Assembly: GCF_009498215.1 (NCBI RefSeq)
Contig: NZ_CP043499.1
Coordinates: 930,001-994,000, forward strand
DNA: 64,000 bases
Origin: Rhizobium grahamii
GTDB taxonomy: Bacteria > Pseudomonadota > Alphaproteobacteria > Rhizobiales > Rhizobiaceae
Direction: 5' to 3'
Below the pieces are notes generated by a model. The model was not told the DNA's origin, ran no database searches, and was given only the letters and a program-made list of their open reading frames with translations. The first letter of the stretch is position 1. Every line of letters starts with the position of its first letter. Both the position numbers and the translations under genes were made by a program. This document shows positions 48,887-58,044 of the stretch, one piece after another.

Positions 48887-51601
48887 GTGGTGCACAAAAT
48901 ATTCGCCTATCTGACGATTGCCTCGTTTTTCTCGACGACCGCCTTCGCCGATCCCGCCGTTCTGACCGCGAACGTCAATCTCAGAACGGGACCGGGCACC
49001 GGCTTCGAGGCGATGCGCGTGCTTCCTCAGGGGGAAGAGGTCGACATCAAGGAGTGCGACGACGGTGCCGCCTGGTGCGCTGTCAGCTATTCCGGCGCCA
49101 ATGGTTTCGTGGCAGGCAAATACCTCAATCAGTCGGAAGCGAGCGCGCCCGCCTGGCCCAGGATCTTCACCACCGAGACAGGCGCAACAATCACCCTCTT
49201 CCAGCCGCAGATCACCAGTTGGACCGATTTTACCCTTCTCGAGGCTCTCATTGCCACCGAACTGAAACCCTCTGCCGACGCTAAGCCGATTTACGGCATC
49301 ATCGGGGTTTCTGCCAAGACAGTGGCCGATGACGAAAACGAGAATGTCACGCTGACTGAGGTCAAGGCGACGCGGGTGGAGTTCTCGTCGCTGGATCGCA
49401 AGCAATTGTCGGATCTGTCGCTTGAGGTCGGAAAGCTCATGCCGACCGATCCCATCGTCGTTTCGGAGGACCGGCTGACGGCAAGTCTGGCGGATTACAA
49501 GCGCCTTGCTGATGTAACCGACATCAAGGCGGATCCGCCGCCGATTTTCACCAGCGAAACACCCGCGATCCTCGTCCAAACCAATGGCAAGGCAGTGTCC
49601 GCCCCGGTGAAAGGCGTGCCGGGTCTTTCCTTTGTCGCCAACACCAACTGGGATGTTTTGAAGGTCGACGCCGCCGGCACGTACTATCTTCGGGATGACA
49701 AGAGCTGGCTGACCTCGAACGCGTTGGAGAGCGGTTGGACCGAAGCCAGCGCCCTGCCGGATGTTATCTCCAGCTTGCCTGCGGACGAAAACTGGAAAGA
49801 CGCAAAGACGGCACTTCCGGCGGTGCCCTTCGCGGACAAGACCGTGCCGACAGTGTTCTACGCCGAAAAGCCCGCCGAACTCCTGCTCTTCGATGGCAAG
49901 CCGGCTCTCGAGCCGGTGCCGGGAACAGGCCTTGAATGGGTGTCGAATACCACAAGCGCCGTCTTTTACCAGAAAGCGAGCAAGACTTGGTACACGCTCC
50001 TCTCGGGAAGATGGTTCTCGTCAGCATCGCTGAACGGGCCCTGGACCTTCGCCACCGCCAACCTGCCGGAGGATTTTCAGCGCGTGCCCGACGATGCGCC
50101 ATATGCGGCGGTGCGCGCTTCCATTCCCGGCACCTCGGAGAGCGCCGAGGCGCGCCTGAGGGCGAGCATTCCGAAGATGGCGCGCGTCACGACCGACGGA
50201 TCGGTCAAGGTGGAGGTCAGCTACAGCGGCGAGCCGAAATTCGAACCGATCGAGGGCACCTCGATGTTCTATGCCGTCAACGCAAGCGAACAGGTGATCA
50301 AGGTCGCCGACAAATACTTTGTGCTCAAGGACGGCATCTGGTTTGTCGGTGACACGCCGACCGGGCCATTTGCCGTCGCCCGCTCCGTCGCGGACGAGAT
50401 CTATACGATCCCGCCGTCATCACCGGTCTACAACGCCACCTATGTCCGCGTGTACGAGACAGAGGACGATGCGGTCTGGTATGGCTATACGCTCGGCTAC
50501 CTCGGCGCCTATCTGGCCTGGGATACGCTGGTGTGGGGTTCGGGCTGGTACTATCCACCCTATTGGGACTACGACAACCCTGATCTGCCCTATTATCCGC
50601 CGCCGATAACCTACGGCGTCGGTGCCTTCTACAATCCTGCTTATGGCGCCTTCGGCCGCTATGGCTACGCCTACGGACCGAACCGCGGCCTGGTTGTCGG
50701 CGCTGCGTATAATCCGACGACAGGCACCCATATCCGCGGCGGCGCGTTGGCCGGCCCCAACGGCGAGAGAGGCTTTATTGCCGCGTACAATCCGCGCACG
50801 GGCAATGCCGTCGTCGCCCGCGGGGGCCAGAATGTCTATGGCTCGTGGGGTAGCGTCTCCGTCAAGCACGGCGGCGAATTCGCCCGCATCAGCGGCGGAT
50901 CGACCGGAAGCGCCGGCGGATTGCGCTGGCGCAACAGCGAAGGCGACAAGGGATTCATCGTCGGAAGCAAGGGCGGAGATGTCTATGCCGGGCGTGACGG
51001 CAATGTCTATCGACGCCAGGACGGGGAGTGGCAAAAGCATTCCCCAGACGGCTGGCAGCCTGTCGGGCCGGAACGCCCTGACCGCGGCAACATCAATCGG
51101 GCCGGCCAGCGCCCAACGGCAGACAGACCTCAGGCATCCAGGCCGAAAACCGCGCAACGTCCGGCCGCACCACGCCGCAATCCGCAGCGGTCGCTCGACA
51201 GCATTCCCTCTCATCTCAACTTCGACATGAGCGGGCGCCAGTTCGGCAATCGCAACGAACTCAACCGCGCCTATGGCCGGGGTCCCCAGTCAGGCGGCAA
51301 TTTCCATAATTTCAACCGCGGCGGCGGTTTCCAGGGCGGCGCAAGCCGCGGCGGCGGTGGTGGTGGTGGTCGCAGCTTCCAGGGGGCGGCGGACGAGGCG
51401 GTGGCAGTATCCATGGAGGCGGTGGTGGCCGTGGCGGCGGTGGCGGTGGTGGGCGAGCCATGCCCCGTGGTGGCGGAGGAGGTCGCGGCCGATGAACCGC
51501 GACCCTGCCCCTCATACAGCAGGCGCTCTCCAACAATGGCGCAGACAGGTCCGGCCACACGCGTAGGAGACAAGGATGGACACCCCTCCGATCATCGTTA
51601 A
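48887..51601 (+). CDS. Large exported SH3/repeat/Gly-rich protein, frameshifted tail
   Basis: A signal peptide (KIFAYLTIASFFSTTAFA) is followed by a bacterial SH3 domain (TANVNLRTGPGTGFEAMRVLP). Next come three roughly 90-residue related modules near residues 225-315, 322-400 and 440-520, each with xxPxLxxVxNTxxxVxxxxxxxYYLxxxxW then GPW or GxW. A Trp/Tyr-rich region and Gly-, Arg- and Pro-rich tail follow. At the G5 run 51382-51386 the frame shifts: a sixth G would restore a tail GGGRGGGSIHGGG...RGR ending at 51495. As written the frame runs to 51601, through non-Gly sequence overlapping the next gene. The start is GTG 48887. Confidence 0.75.
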   Translation: MVHKIFAYLTIASFFSTTAFADPAVLTANVNLRTGPGTGFEAMRVLPQGEEVDIKECDDGAAWCAVSYSGANGFVAGKYLNQSEASAPAWPRIFTTETGATITLFQPQITSWTDFTLLEALIATELKPSADAKPIYGIIGVSAKTVADDENENVTLTEVKATRVEFSSLDRKQLSDLSLEVGKLMPTDPIVVSEDRLTASLADYKRLADVTDIKADPPPIFTSETPAILVQTNGKAVSAPVKGVPGLSFVANTNWDVLKVDAAGTYYLRDDKSWLTSNALESGWTEASALPDVISSLPADENWKDAKTALPAVPFADKTVPTVFYAEKPAELLLFDGKPALEPVPGTGLEWVSNTTSAVFYQKASKTWYTLLSGRWFSSASLNGPWTFATANLPEDFQRVPDDAPYAAVRASIPGTSESAEARLRASIPKMARVTTDGSVKVEVSYSGEPKFEPIEGTSMFYAVNASEQVIKVADKYFVLKDGIWFVGDTPTGPFAVARSVADEIYTIPPSSPVYNATYVRVYETEDDAVWYGYTLGYLGAYLAWDTLVWGSGWYYPPYWDYDNPDLPYYPPPITYGVGAFYNPAYGAFGRYGYAYGPNRGLVVGAAYNPTTGTHIRGGALAGPNGERGFIAAYNPRTGNAVVARGGQNVYGSWGSVSVKHGGEFARISGGSTGSAGGLRWRNSEGDKGFIVGSKGGDVYAGRDGNVYRRQDGEWQKHSPDGWQPVGPERPDRGNINRAGQRPTADRPQASRPKTAQRPAAPRRNPQRSLDSIPSHLNFDMSGRQFGNRNELNRAYGRGPQSGGNFHNFNRGGGFQGGASRGGGGGGGRSFQGAADEAVAVSMEAVVAVAAVAVVGEPCPVVAEEVAADEPRPCPSYSRRSPTMAQTGPATRVGDKDGHPSDHR

Positions 51602-52022
51602 CTACGCCGAGGTGATCCAAACATCGCTCGCGCCGGTATTCCTGTTGGCGGGCACAGCCGCGCTCGTCGGAATCTACTGCACCCGTCTCGGAAGGGTATC
51701 CGACCGGTTGAACGAGGTGATCGATACCGATCTCCCGAGAGCCGACCGGCAACGGCAGCTCATCTATCTCCGCCGTCGTACGCTGGTTCTGGAAATCGCC
51801 GTCATACTCGGCGTCGTAGCCGGCATCTGCACGTGCGGGGCAATCCTCAATCTCCTCTCAGGCGCACTGGCCATTCGGCTGCAGCCTCAGAACATCTTCT
51901 GGTTCTTTGGTGGCGCAATCATATCGTTGATGCTGTCGCTCGTTGCCTTTCTGTTCGAACTGCTCGCGGCCGGACGCAGCATTCTGATACAGATCCAAAA
52001 GGATCGGGATTTGATCAGTTGA
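51576..52022 (+). CDS. DUF2721 membrane protein
   Basis: A 148-residue protein with three membrane helices: SLAPVFLLAGTAALVGIYC (about 13-32), VLEIAVILGVVAGICTCGAIL (about 70-90) and NIFWFFGGAIISLMLSLVAFLFELLAA (about 105-132). It carries the conserved RLGRVSDRLNEVI loop, fitting DUF2721. GTAGGAG precedes the ATG. Its start lies inside the frameshifted end of the SH3 gene but 80 bp after that gene's restored stop. The function is unknown. Confidence 0.85.
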   Translation: MDTPPIIVNYAEVIQTSLAPVFLLAGTAALVGIYCTRLGRVSDRLNEVIDTDLPRADRQRQLIYLRRRTLVLEIAVILGVVAGICTCGAILNLLSGALAIRLQPQNIFWFFGGAIISLMLSLVAFLFELLAAGRSILIQIQKDRDLIS

Positions 52023-52140
52023 TCGCCGTCCTCGGCTGGACCCGGCGTTTGGCGAACCCGAGTTGACAAACGCCCAGCAGCTCATAGTCTGCGTGCATAT
52101 CTTCAGGATCGCAACCGCCTCCGGGATGAGGATCAGGCCT

Positions 52141-53028
52141 ATGGCAAAGTGCATGACGCGACTGCTACTGGTCAAACTTGCCCTTTGCCTCTCCGCCTTC
52201 GCGGCGGGTGCCGCAACGCTCGATACGATCGCTCAGCGGAACAGCCTGCGGATCGGTTACATCGCCGACGAGGCCCCCTTCTCGTCGGTCAAAGCCGGCG
52301 CCGATCCAGAGGGATACGCCATCGAACTCTGCGGCAAGATCGCCGATGAGATCGAGCATCAGTTTCCGGATTTGAAGCGCGAATACGTTCAGATGACCCT
52401 CGCCAACGGCTTCGATGCGGTGAAGGATGGAAACGTCGATCTTCTCTGCGGTGCGACAACGGTCAATCTGAAGCGACGGGAAATCGTCGATTTCTCGCAG
52501 CCGATCTTCCTCACGGGGGCGACTGCGCTGCTCCGCAAGGATTCGGCCGACTACCTGCAGACGATGTTCCTGGACAAGCCCGCCGTCCGTGCTGTCAGCC
52601 AACGTATCGCATCGGCGCATGCAATCGGCGCACGCGCCAGCACGACGACGGGGATCGCCCTGCGGGAGGCATTGGAAACGACGCCAGCTTCAAAGACGAA
52701 GCTCGCCGATTTCGAAACTCATGAGGAGGGGTTAGCGGCATTGGAGGATCACAAGATCGACGCCTATATCGCTGATCGGGCCCTTCTCATAAGCCTCGTC
52801 AAGCGAGCGCGCGATCCCTCCTCCCTCGAGATCGGCGACCGGTTGTTTACCCACGAACCCTACGCGATTGCGCTCCGCCGCGATGATGCCGATTTCCGGC
52901 TGCTCGCCGATCGTGCTTTGACGAATTTCTATTTGTCGGACGATTTTCTGCCGCTTCTGGAGCATTACTTCGGAGCCGAAGCGCCGATGCTTCACACGCA
53001 GGTCATCATGGAACACGTGCCCTATTGA
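52141..53028 (+). CDS. Periplasmic polar amino acid-type binding protein
   Basis: A 295-residue bacterial solute-binding protein of family 3. The signal peptide is CMTRLLLVKLALCLSAFAAGAA, and the mature part starts TLDTIAQRNSLRIGYIADEAPFS. Typical segments are GYAIELCGKIADEI, GNVDLLCGATTVNLKRREIVDFSQP and HKIDAYIADRALL. It has no permease or ATPase neighbours, so it may be an orphan ABC binding protein or a receptor for signalling. ATG 52141 is preferred for the signal peptide; upstream in-frame starts exist. Confidence 0.82.
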   Translation: MAKCMTRLLLVKLALCLSAFAAGAATLDTIAQRNSLRIGYIADEAPFSSVKAGADPEGYAIELCGKIADEIEHQFPDLKREYVQMTLANGFDAVKDGNVDLLCGATTVNLKRREIVDFSQPIFLTGATALLRKDSADYLQTMFLDKPAVRAVSQRIASAHAIGARASTTTGIALREALETTPASKTKLADFETHEEGLAALEDHKIDAYIADRALLISLVKRARDPSSLEIGDRLFTHEPYAIALRRDDADFRLLADRALTNFYLSDDFLPLLEHYFGAEAPMLHTQVIMEHVPY

Positions 53029-53048
53029 GAATGAAGGTGCCCGGCCGA

Positions 53049-53840
53049 CTAGGCTCGTTGCGCCTGCGTCTTTCTCTTCCCGAGATTGACGAAGAGAGCA
53101 ATGAGGACAGTGCCGAGGATGAATACAAACGCAGCCGCCGCGATCGCCGGGCTGATATTCTCCCTGATGGTCGAGAACATCTGACGCGCCAGCGTGCGCT
53201 GATTTGGTCCCGCGACAAACAATGTCAGCACCACCTCATCCAACGACGTTGCGAAGGCAAACACCGCCCCCGAGATGATCCCTGGCATCGCCAAAGGAAG
53301 CGTAACCGTTCGAAGAACGACGTGAGGTGCCGCCCCCATGCTCGCGGCCGCATGCTCAAGGCGACGATCGATACCCTGGAGAGAGGCAGTCACGTTGACC
53401 ACCACGAAGGGAACGGCGAGAACCGTATGAGCAATGATGACACCGAGGTAGGTATTGGCGAGCCCGTACTGAGCAAACATCAGCTGCATCCCGACGCCAA
53501 GCACGACGGCCGGCACGACCATCGGCAGCAGGAAAACCGTGCGGATGAAGCCGAACAATAGCGAGACCTTTTTTCCGCGAAGACCGAGCGAGCCGATTGT
53601 GCCGAGCACAGTGGCCAGCAGGGTCGTCCCGGCGCCGATGATCAGGCTGTTGAAAATCGACCGGCGCCAAGCATCCGCCGTGAACAGCTCATTAAACCAG
53701 CGCAGCGAAAAGCTGGGGATCGGATAGTTGAGAAAAACGCTGTTGGTGAATGCCAGCGGCAGGATCGCGATCAATGGCGCCATCAGGAAGAAGACGACCA
53801 GGGCTCCAAATAAGATCTTTGCGAGTGTCAGCGGCTTCAT
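53049..53840 (-). CDS. ABC transporter permease, PotC type
   Basis: A 263-residue inner-membrane permease of the PotC family with six helices (LAKILFGALVVFFLMAPLIAI, LFGFIRTVFLLPMVVPAVVLGVG). The EAA loop reads EHAAASMGAAPHVVLRTVTLP. It overlaps the PotB-like gene by 4 bp and is the last gene of the binding protein-ATPase-permease-permease operon. It forms the channel with the PotB-like partner. A polyamine-like cation or a related organic acid is the likely substrate class. Confidence 0.9.
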   Translation of the reverse strand: MKPLTLAKILFGALVVFFLMAPLIAILPLAFTNSVFLNYPIPSFSLRWFNELFTADAWRRSIFNSLIIGAGTTLLATVLGTIGSLGLRGKKVSLLFGFIRTVFLLPMVVPAVVLGVGMQLMFAQYGLANTYLGVIIAHTVLAVPFVVVNVTASLQGIDRRLEHAAASMGAAPHVVLRTVTLPLAMPGIISGAVFAFATSLDEVVLTLFVAGPNQRTLARQMFSTIRENISPAIAAAAFVFILGTVLIALFVNLGKRKTQAQRA

Positions 53841-55015
53841 GCCCGGGCATCCTCAGATGAGAGCCGCAGATAGACAACGTACAGCAAAATGGTTGCAAGA
53901 AGCAGCACTAGGCCGAGAGCACCAGCCATCCCCCAGTTCGCGGCACCCGTTGCGTAGTAGGCGATCACCGAACTGATCATCTGGTCCTTGGCGCCGCCGA
54001 TCAGCGCCGGGGTGATGTAGTAGCCGAGTGCGCTCATGAAGACGAGCAAAGAACCCGAGACCACGCCACGCAGCGATAGCGGCAGCAGCACGCGGCTGAA
54101 AGCACGGATGGGATTTGCTCCTAGCGAAGCTGCCGCGGGCATCAGGTTTTTCGGAATACCGATCAGAACGCTGAATATAGGCAGAACCATGAACGGCAGG
54201 AGAACATGCGTCATCGCAATAACGACCCCTACCCTGTTGAATATCAATGGAATGGGACTGCTGGTTAAACCAATCGCTTGCAACGATGCATTGATCAGGC
54301 CGTTGTCCTGCAGAAGAATGAACCAGGCTGCGGTACGCACGAGAAGAGATGTCCACAGAGGAAGCAACACCGCACCCAAAAGAAGCTGCCGTACCCAACC
54401 GGTGACCGAGGCTGCGACCATCGCAAAAGGCAGACCGAGCAATATGCAGCAGATGGTGACGGTTGCCGCAGTCGTCAGCGTGCGTATCAGCGTGTCGCGG
54501 TTCGCGGACGTGCCCTCAGGCGCATTGGCGATCGATCCGCTGGCATCACGTGTGAGATCAACGGCCGCGAGCAGGTTTCTATCCGTTATCGGCGAACTCG
54601 CGGCATCTTGAATGGCAATCCAGAAAGCCGGATCGCTCCACCGGCTATCAATTGCAGAAAGATCACTGACGCTCTCGTCCGCAGTTACTGCCGATCTGGT
54701 TTTGGTCATCAGCGTCCGAAAACCCGACTTGGCGCTGTTCAGCCGCCGAACGAGGTCTCCGAAAAGCTCATCATCCCGGATGCCCCTGATGTCAGCGGCA
54801 AACGCCTTCTGCGCATCTGCCGGCGGCGCGCTTGCCCGGTCCCATCCCTTCAAGGCGGACGCGACCGTCGGCAGGGCGCGCGACGCAACGGGATCTGACA
54901 CGGCAGACTTCATCATGGTCGCAAGCGGTGCGACGAAGAAAAGCACGAGGAAAAGTGCCAGCGGCGCTACCAGCAGGAACGATCTAGCCTGTTTCCAGAT
55001 CCAGCTGTCCCTCAT
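53837..55015 (-). CDS. ABC transporter permease, PotB type, with large loop insert
   Basis: A 392-residue permease of the PotB family. TM1 (about 10-35, LLVAPLALFLVLFFVAPLAT) is followed by an unusual 130-residue insert before the next helices (TTAATVTICCILLGLPFAMVA). Its EAA loop is AAASLGANPIRAFSRVLLPLS. Usual PotB proteins are about 280 residues, so the extra is likely a periplasmic domain. The start is ATG 55015, which overlaps the ATPase stop by ATGA. Confidence 0.9.
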   Translation of the reverse strand: MRDSWIWKQARSFLLVAPLALFLVLFFVAPLATMMKSAVSDPVASRALPTVASALKGWDRASAPPADAQKAFAADIRGIRDDELFGDLVRRLNSAKSGFRTLMTKTRSAVTADESVSDLSAIDSRWSDPAFWIAIQDAASSPITDRNLLAAVDLTRDASGSIANAPEGTSANRDTLIRTLTTAATVTICCILLGLPFAMVAASVTGWVRQLLLGAVLLPLWTSLLVRTAAWFILLQDNGLINASLQAIGLTSSPIPLIFNRVGVVIAMTHVLLPFMVLPIFSVLIGIPKNLMPAAASLGANPIRAFSRVLLPLSLRGVVSGSLLVFMSALGYYITPALIGGAKDQMISSVIAYYATGAANWGMAGALGLVLLLATILLYVVYLRLSSEDARA

Positions 55016-56076
55016 GATACCATCCAGCAATGATCAGGAGAGAAGGACGCCACGACTTCGTCCCCGATGTTGAGGGGCGAGGATTTGCGGTGCGCCTTGA
55101 TCATCAGATCTTTTCCCTGGCTCTGGACCCGCACCTGCAGATGGTCGCCATGGTAGACAATGTCCGCGACGGTGGCCTTCAGGCGGTTGCCACCGGTTGC
55201 TTCCGAGTTGATGTCGATCCGTTCAGGCCGAATCGAAACCTTCACCTCGTCTCCGACCGTTGCTGGCAGTGGCGCGTTGACCTCGATGCTCGCGCCGCTC
55301 GCAAGCAAAACGCCAAGGACACCTTCCCTTGCGCTCTGAACCTTGCCGGTAAGAAGGTTGGTCTCGCCGATGAACTCCGCGACAAACTGTGTTCGCGGGC
55401 TGTCATAGATTTGTCCAGGCGTGCCGATCTGCTCGATCTTGCCGTGGTTGAAGATCGCGATCCGGTCCGACATGGTCAGCGCTTCCGTCTGATCGTGCGT
55501 CACAAAAACGATCGTCAGCCCGAGCCGCCGGTGGATGTCGCGGATGTCGAGCTGCATCTGCTCGCGCAGTTTCTTGTCGAGAGCACCAAGCGGCTCGTCC
55601 ATCAACACGACCTCGGGCTCGAAGACCAGCGCACGCGCGAGCGCCACACGCTGTTGCTGGCCGCCAGACAACTGGATCGGCTTGCGACCCTGGAAGGCAC
55701 CGAGTTGCACCATGTCGAGCGCTTTTTTGACGCGCTCGACGATTTGCGAGCGGGAAACGCCTCTCATCTTCAGTGGAAACGCGACATTCTCGGCAACAGT
55801 CATATGGGGAAAGAGCGCGTAGTTCTGAAACACCACGCCCATATTGCGCTTGTAAGGCGGGAGGCCGTCGACCCTTTTGGCGTCGACGGAGATCTCTCCG
55901 CTTGTCGGCTTCTCGAAGCCTGCCAGCATCATCAGCAGCGTTGTCTTGCCGGATCCCGAAGGCCCGAGCATGCTGACGAATTCGCCTTTACCTATCGAAA
56001 GGTCGAGATCGTCGACCACCGTTATGGGTCCAAACGACTTGCTGACTTTGTCAAATTGAATAAAGGCGTCGGTCAT
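55012..56076 (-). CDS. potA: ABC transporter ATP-binding protein, PotA type
   Basis: A 354-residue ATPase of the polyamine/opine-type importer family. The Walker A motif LGPSGSGKTT is near residue 38, the Q-loop MGVVFQNYALFPHMTV, the signature LSGGQQQRVALARAL, Walker B VVLMDEPLGALD and the H-loop VFVTHDQTEALT. A C-terminal TOBE-like domain begins at about 280 (VSIRPERIDI). It lies between the binding protein and PotB genes. The symbol gives the family, not a shown substrate. Confidence 0.92.
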   Translation of the reverse strand: MTDAFIQFDKVSKSFGPITVVDDLDLSIGKGEFVSMLGPSGSGKTTLLMMLAGFEKPTSGEISVDAKRVDGLPPYKRNMGVVFQNYALFPHMTVAENVAFPLKMRGVSRSQIVERVKKALDMVQLGAFQGRKPIQLSGGQQQRVALARALVFEPEVVLMDEPLGALDKKLREQMQLDIRDIHRRLGLTIVFVTHDQTEALTMSDRIAIFNHGKIEQIGTPGQIYDSPRTQFVAEFIGETNLLTGKVQSAREGVLGVLLASGASIEVNAPLPATVGDEVKVSIRPERIDINSEATGGNRLKATVADIVYHGDHLQVRVQSQGKDLMIKAHRKSSPLNIGDEVVASFSPDHCWMVS

Positions 56077-56157
56077 CAATGCCCACTCTCTCCCATTCGC
56101 GCCGCCCGGTCAGAGCAGCCCGAGAAGGGGCCTCTTTCGAGGCCCCGAACCACAAGA

Positions 56158-57198
56158 TTATTGACCAAGCCAAGCGTTGAAACGCTGGGTCAGCTCTTCA
56201 GAATTATCCGTCCAGAAGTCAACATCCAGAGGGATTGCGCCCTTCAGGTTCTCCTCCGAGGTCGGAGATTCCTTCTGGTACTTCTCAGGCACCAGCTTGG
56301 CCGCGCCAAGATTTGGCAGGCCGTAGGCAATGTATTCAGGAAGCTTAGCCTGGTTTTCTGCCTTGCTGGCATAGGCGATGAAGTCCATGCCCGCATCCTT
56401 GTTCGGGGCGTCCTTCAGGATGACCCAGCTGTCGATAGCATAGACGCTTCCCGGGAACACGAAGCCGAAATGCTTGCCTTCAGAACGGTTGATGCCGGTG
56501 ATGCGACCGTTATAGGCAGCCGTCATGACGACCTGACCGGAAGACAGAAGCTGCAGCGGCTGCGCGCCGGCATCCCACCAGACGATGTCGCTCTTCAGTT
56601 CATCGAGCTTCTTGAAGGCGCGGTCGACGCCGCCTTCGGCACTGAGGACCTTGTAGACCTGATCGGCCGGAACGCCGTCGGCCATCAGGGCGAATTCGAG
56701 CGCATACTTCGGACCCTTGCGAAGACCACGCTTGCCCGGAAACTTCTTGGTATCCCAGAAGTCGGCCCAGCTCTGCGGCGCTTCTTTCAGCTTCTCGGCG
56801 TCATAGGAAAGACCCGTGGACCAGACGATGTTGCCGACGCCGCAATCGCTGACGGCGGCCGGAAGGAAGGCTTCCTTGCCGCCCATCTTCTGCCAGTCGA
56901 TCTTTTCGTAGATGCCATCGGCGCATCCAAGAGCCAGTTCCTCGGATTCGACCTCGACGACATCCCAGGTGGGCGTGCCCGCCTTGACCTTGGCCTGAAG
57001 AACGCCGTAGCCACCTTCCCAGCTCTCATCGAGGACAGGCTTGCTGGATTCTTTCGCGTAGGTCTCAAAGAAAATCTTGCGCTGCGCATCTTGGAAGTTG
57101 CCGCCCCAGGACACAACTGTCAGGTCGCGAGCCTGTGCAGCGAGAACGCCGCATGCCAATACCGTAGTCGCAATAAGTGATACTCGAAGGAGTTTCAT
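56158..57198 (-). CDS. ABC transporter periplasmic binding protein, PotD type
   Basis: A 346-residue periplasmic binding protein with a Sec signal (LRVSLIATTVLACGVLAAQA). The mature part begins RDLTVVSWGGNFQDAQRK, as in PotD/PotF-like proteins of rhizobia. Segments WDVVEVESEELALGC, GLSYDAEKLKEAPQSW and NGRITGINR also fit. It is the first gene of the PotDABC-like operon, directly downstream of the XRE-cupin gene (118-bp gap). The substrate is unknown: a polyamine or, from context, another small organic solute. Confidence 0.9.
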   Translation of the reverse strand: MKLLRVSLIATTVLACGVLAAQARDLTVVSWGGNFQDAQRKIFFETYAKESSKPVLDESWEGGYGVLQAKVKAGTPTWDVVEVESEELALGCADGIYEKIDWQKMGGKEAFLPAAVSDCGVGNIVWSTGLSYDAEKLKEAPQSWADFWDTKKFPGKRGLRKGPKYALEFALMADGVPADQVYKVLSAEGGVDRAFKKLDELKSDIVWWDAGAQPLQLLSSGQVVMTAAYNGRITGINRSEGKHFGFVFPGSVYAIDSWVILKDAPNKDAGMDFIAYASKAENQAKLPEYIAYGLPNLGAAKLVPEKYQKESPTSEENLKGAIPLDVDFWTDNSEELTQRFNAWLGQ

Positions 57199-57316
57199 CG
57201 AACGTTCCCCTTTTTGGAATTGAACATGGATTAGGAAACCACGTTTTAATCGTTTTGGAAGGCGGCCAGAGCGGTGTGGTGACTATTCTCACCGCCGGTT
57301 AGGGGCGTAGATGTGC

Positions 57317-57865
57317 TCAATAGGTGGGTGGTGTAATCGCACTCAGGATTTCACTCTCGCCGTCGTGGACATTTCGAAATCGGTGCGGCAGGCGGCTGTC
57401 GAAATAGTAGCCGTCACCTGGCCCGAGAACTTTCTGCTGTCCGCCGACAGTGATCTCCACCGCCCCCGACAAGACCATTCCAGCCTCCTGCGCAGCATGG
57501 GTGAAAGCTTCGCCCGAGTCCGCGCCGACGGCATATCGTTCGTGCAGCATCAGGAGTTGGCGATTTGGATGATCGAGGCCAATGACGCGGTACGAGATGG
57601 TGTCGACCTTTCCGATCTCCACCAGATCCTGCGCGGTATAGAAAGGCGTATAGGGCAGACTCGACTGCAGATCAGAAAAGAAGCCCGGCAGCGTCGTCCC
57701 CAATGCATCGAGGACAGCGCCCAGCGTGTCGATGGATGGGCTCATCCGGTCGCGCTCGATCAGCGAGATCGTCGAATGAGATATTCCCGACCGCGCGGCC
57801 AGCTCACGAACGCCAAGGTCACGGCGACGCCTGAGTTCCCTGAGCTTACTTCCAATCTTCGGCAT
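57317..57865 (-). CDS. XRE-cupin transcriptional regulator (PuuR-like)
   Basis: A 182-residue regulator: an HTH_3 domain at residues 4-60 (IGSKLRELRRRRDLGVRELA, GISHSTISLIERDRMSPSI) and a C-terminal cupin at about 110-178 (EEAGMVLSG, VLGPGDGYYFDSRLPHRFRNV). This is the PuuR class that represses amine or amino acid catabolic genes. It is transcribed in the same direction as the PotDABC-like operon and divergent from the HisD-like gene, with palindromes between. It probably senses the imported solute or a product. Confidence 0.9.
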   Translation of the reverse strand: MPKIGSKLRELRRRRDLGVRELAARSGISHSTISLIERDRMSPSIDTLGAVLDALGTTLPGFFSDLQSSLPYTPFYTAQDLVEIGKVDTISYRVIGLDHPNRQLLMLHERYAVGADSGEAFTHAAQEAGMVLSGAVEITVGGQQKVLGPGDGYYFDSRLPHRFRNVHDGESEILSAITPPTY

Positions 57866-57900
57866 GAAGGCCCCTGTTCAAAGTCAAACACTCGCGCAAC

Positions 57901-57920
57901 ATCGCATCGTCCGATGCGAT
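57901..57920. promoter_or_regulatory. Perfect palindrome upstream of XRE-cupin gene
   Basis: Arms ATCGCATCG and CGATGCGAT separated by TC, 36 bp upstream of the XRE-cupin start. It is the best operator candidate in this divergent region; the binder is inferred to be the XRE-cupin protein. Confidence 0.55.
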
Positions 57921-57963
57921 CGCCTACCGGCAGTTAGTAGCCGCCTCAGGGACTGGTGAAAAT

Positions 57964-57981
57964 ACTGAACAGCTGTCCAGT
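57964..57981. promoter_or_regulatory. Imperfect palindrome upstream of the HisD-like gene
   Basis: ACTGAACAGCTGTCCAGT is an 18-bp near-perfect palindrome (16 of 18 positions) with an ACAGCTGT core, 64-81 bp upstream of the HisD-like start. It is a second candidate operator in the same 179-bp region. Confidence 0.5.
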
Positions 57982-58044
57982 GGGTAATTGTCGGACTGTC
58001 TGGAGTGCGTGATGCTTTATCCAGCACGCACACAGGAGACTTTC

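Noticed and set aside
51492..51566. 24-codon plus-strand reading frame overlapping the restored end of the SH3 protein by ATGA
   Set aside because: It is too short and not recognisable. It lies before the DUF2721 gene and could be a leader, but there is no evidence.
55030..57180. 716-codon open frame on the plus strand, antisense to the PotA- and PotD-type genes
   Set aside because: It lies fully opposite two well-supported genes, has no recognisable domain and no ribosome site. High GC content makes long antisense frames common.
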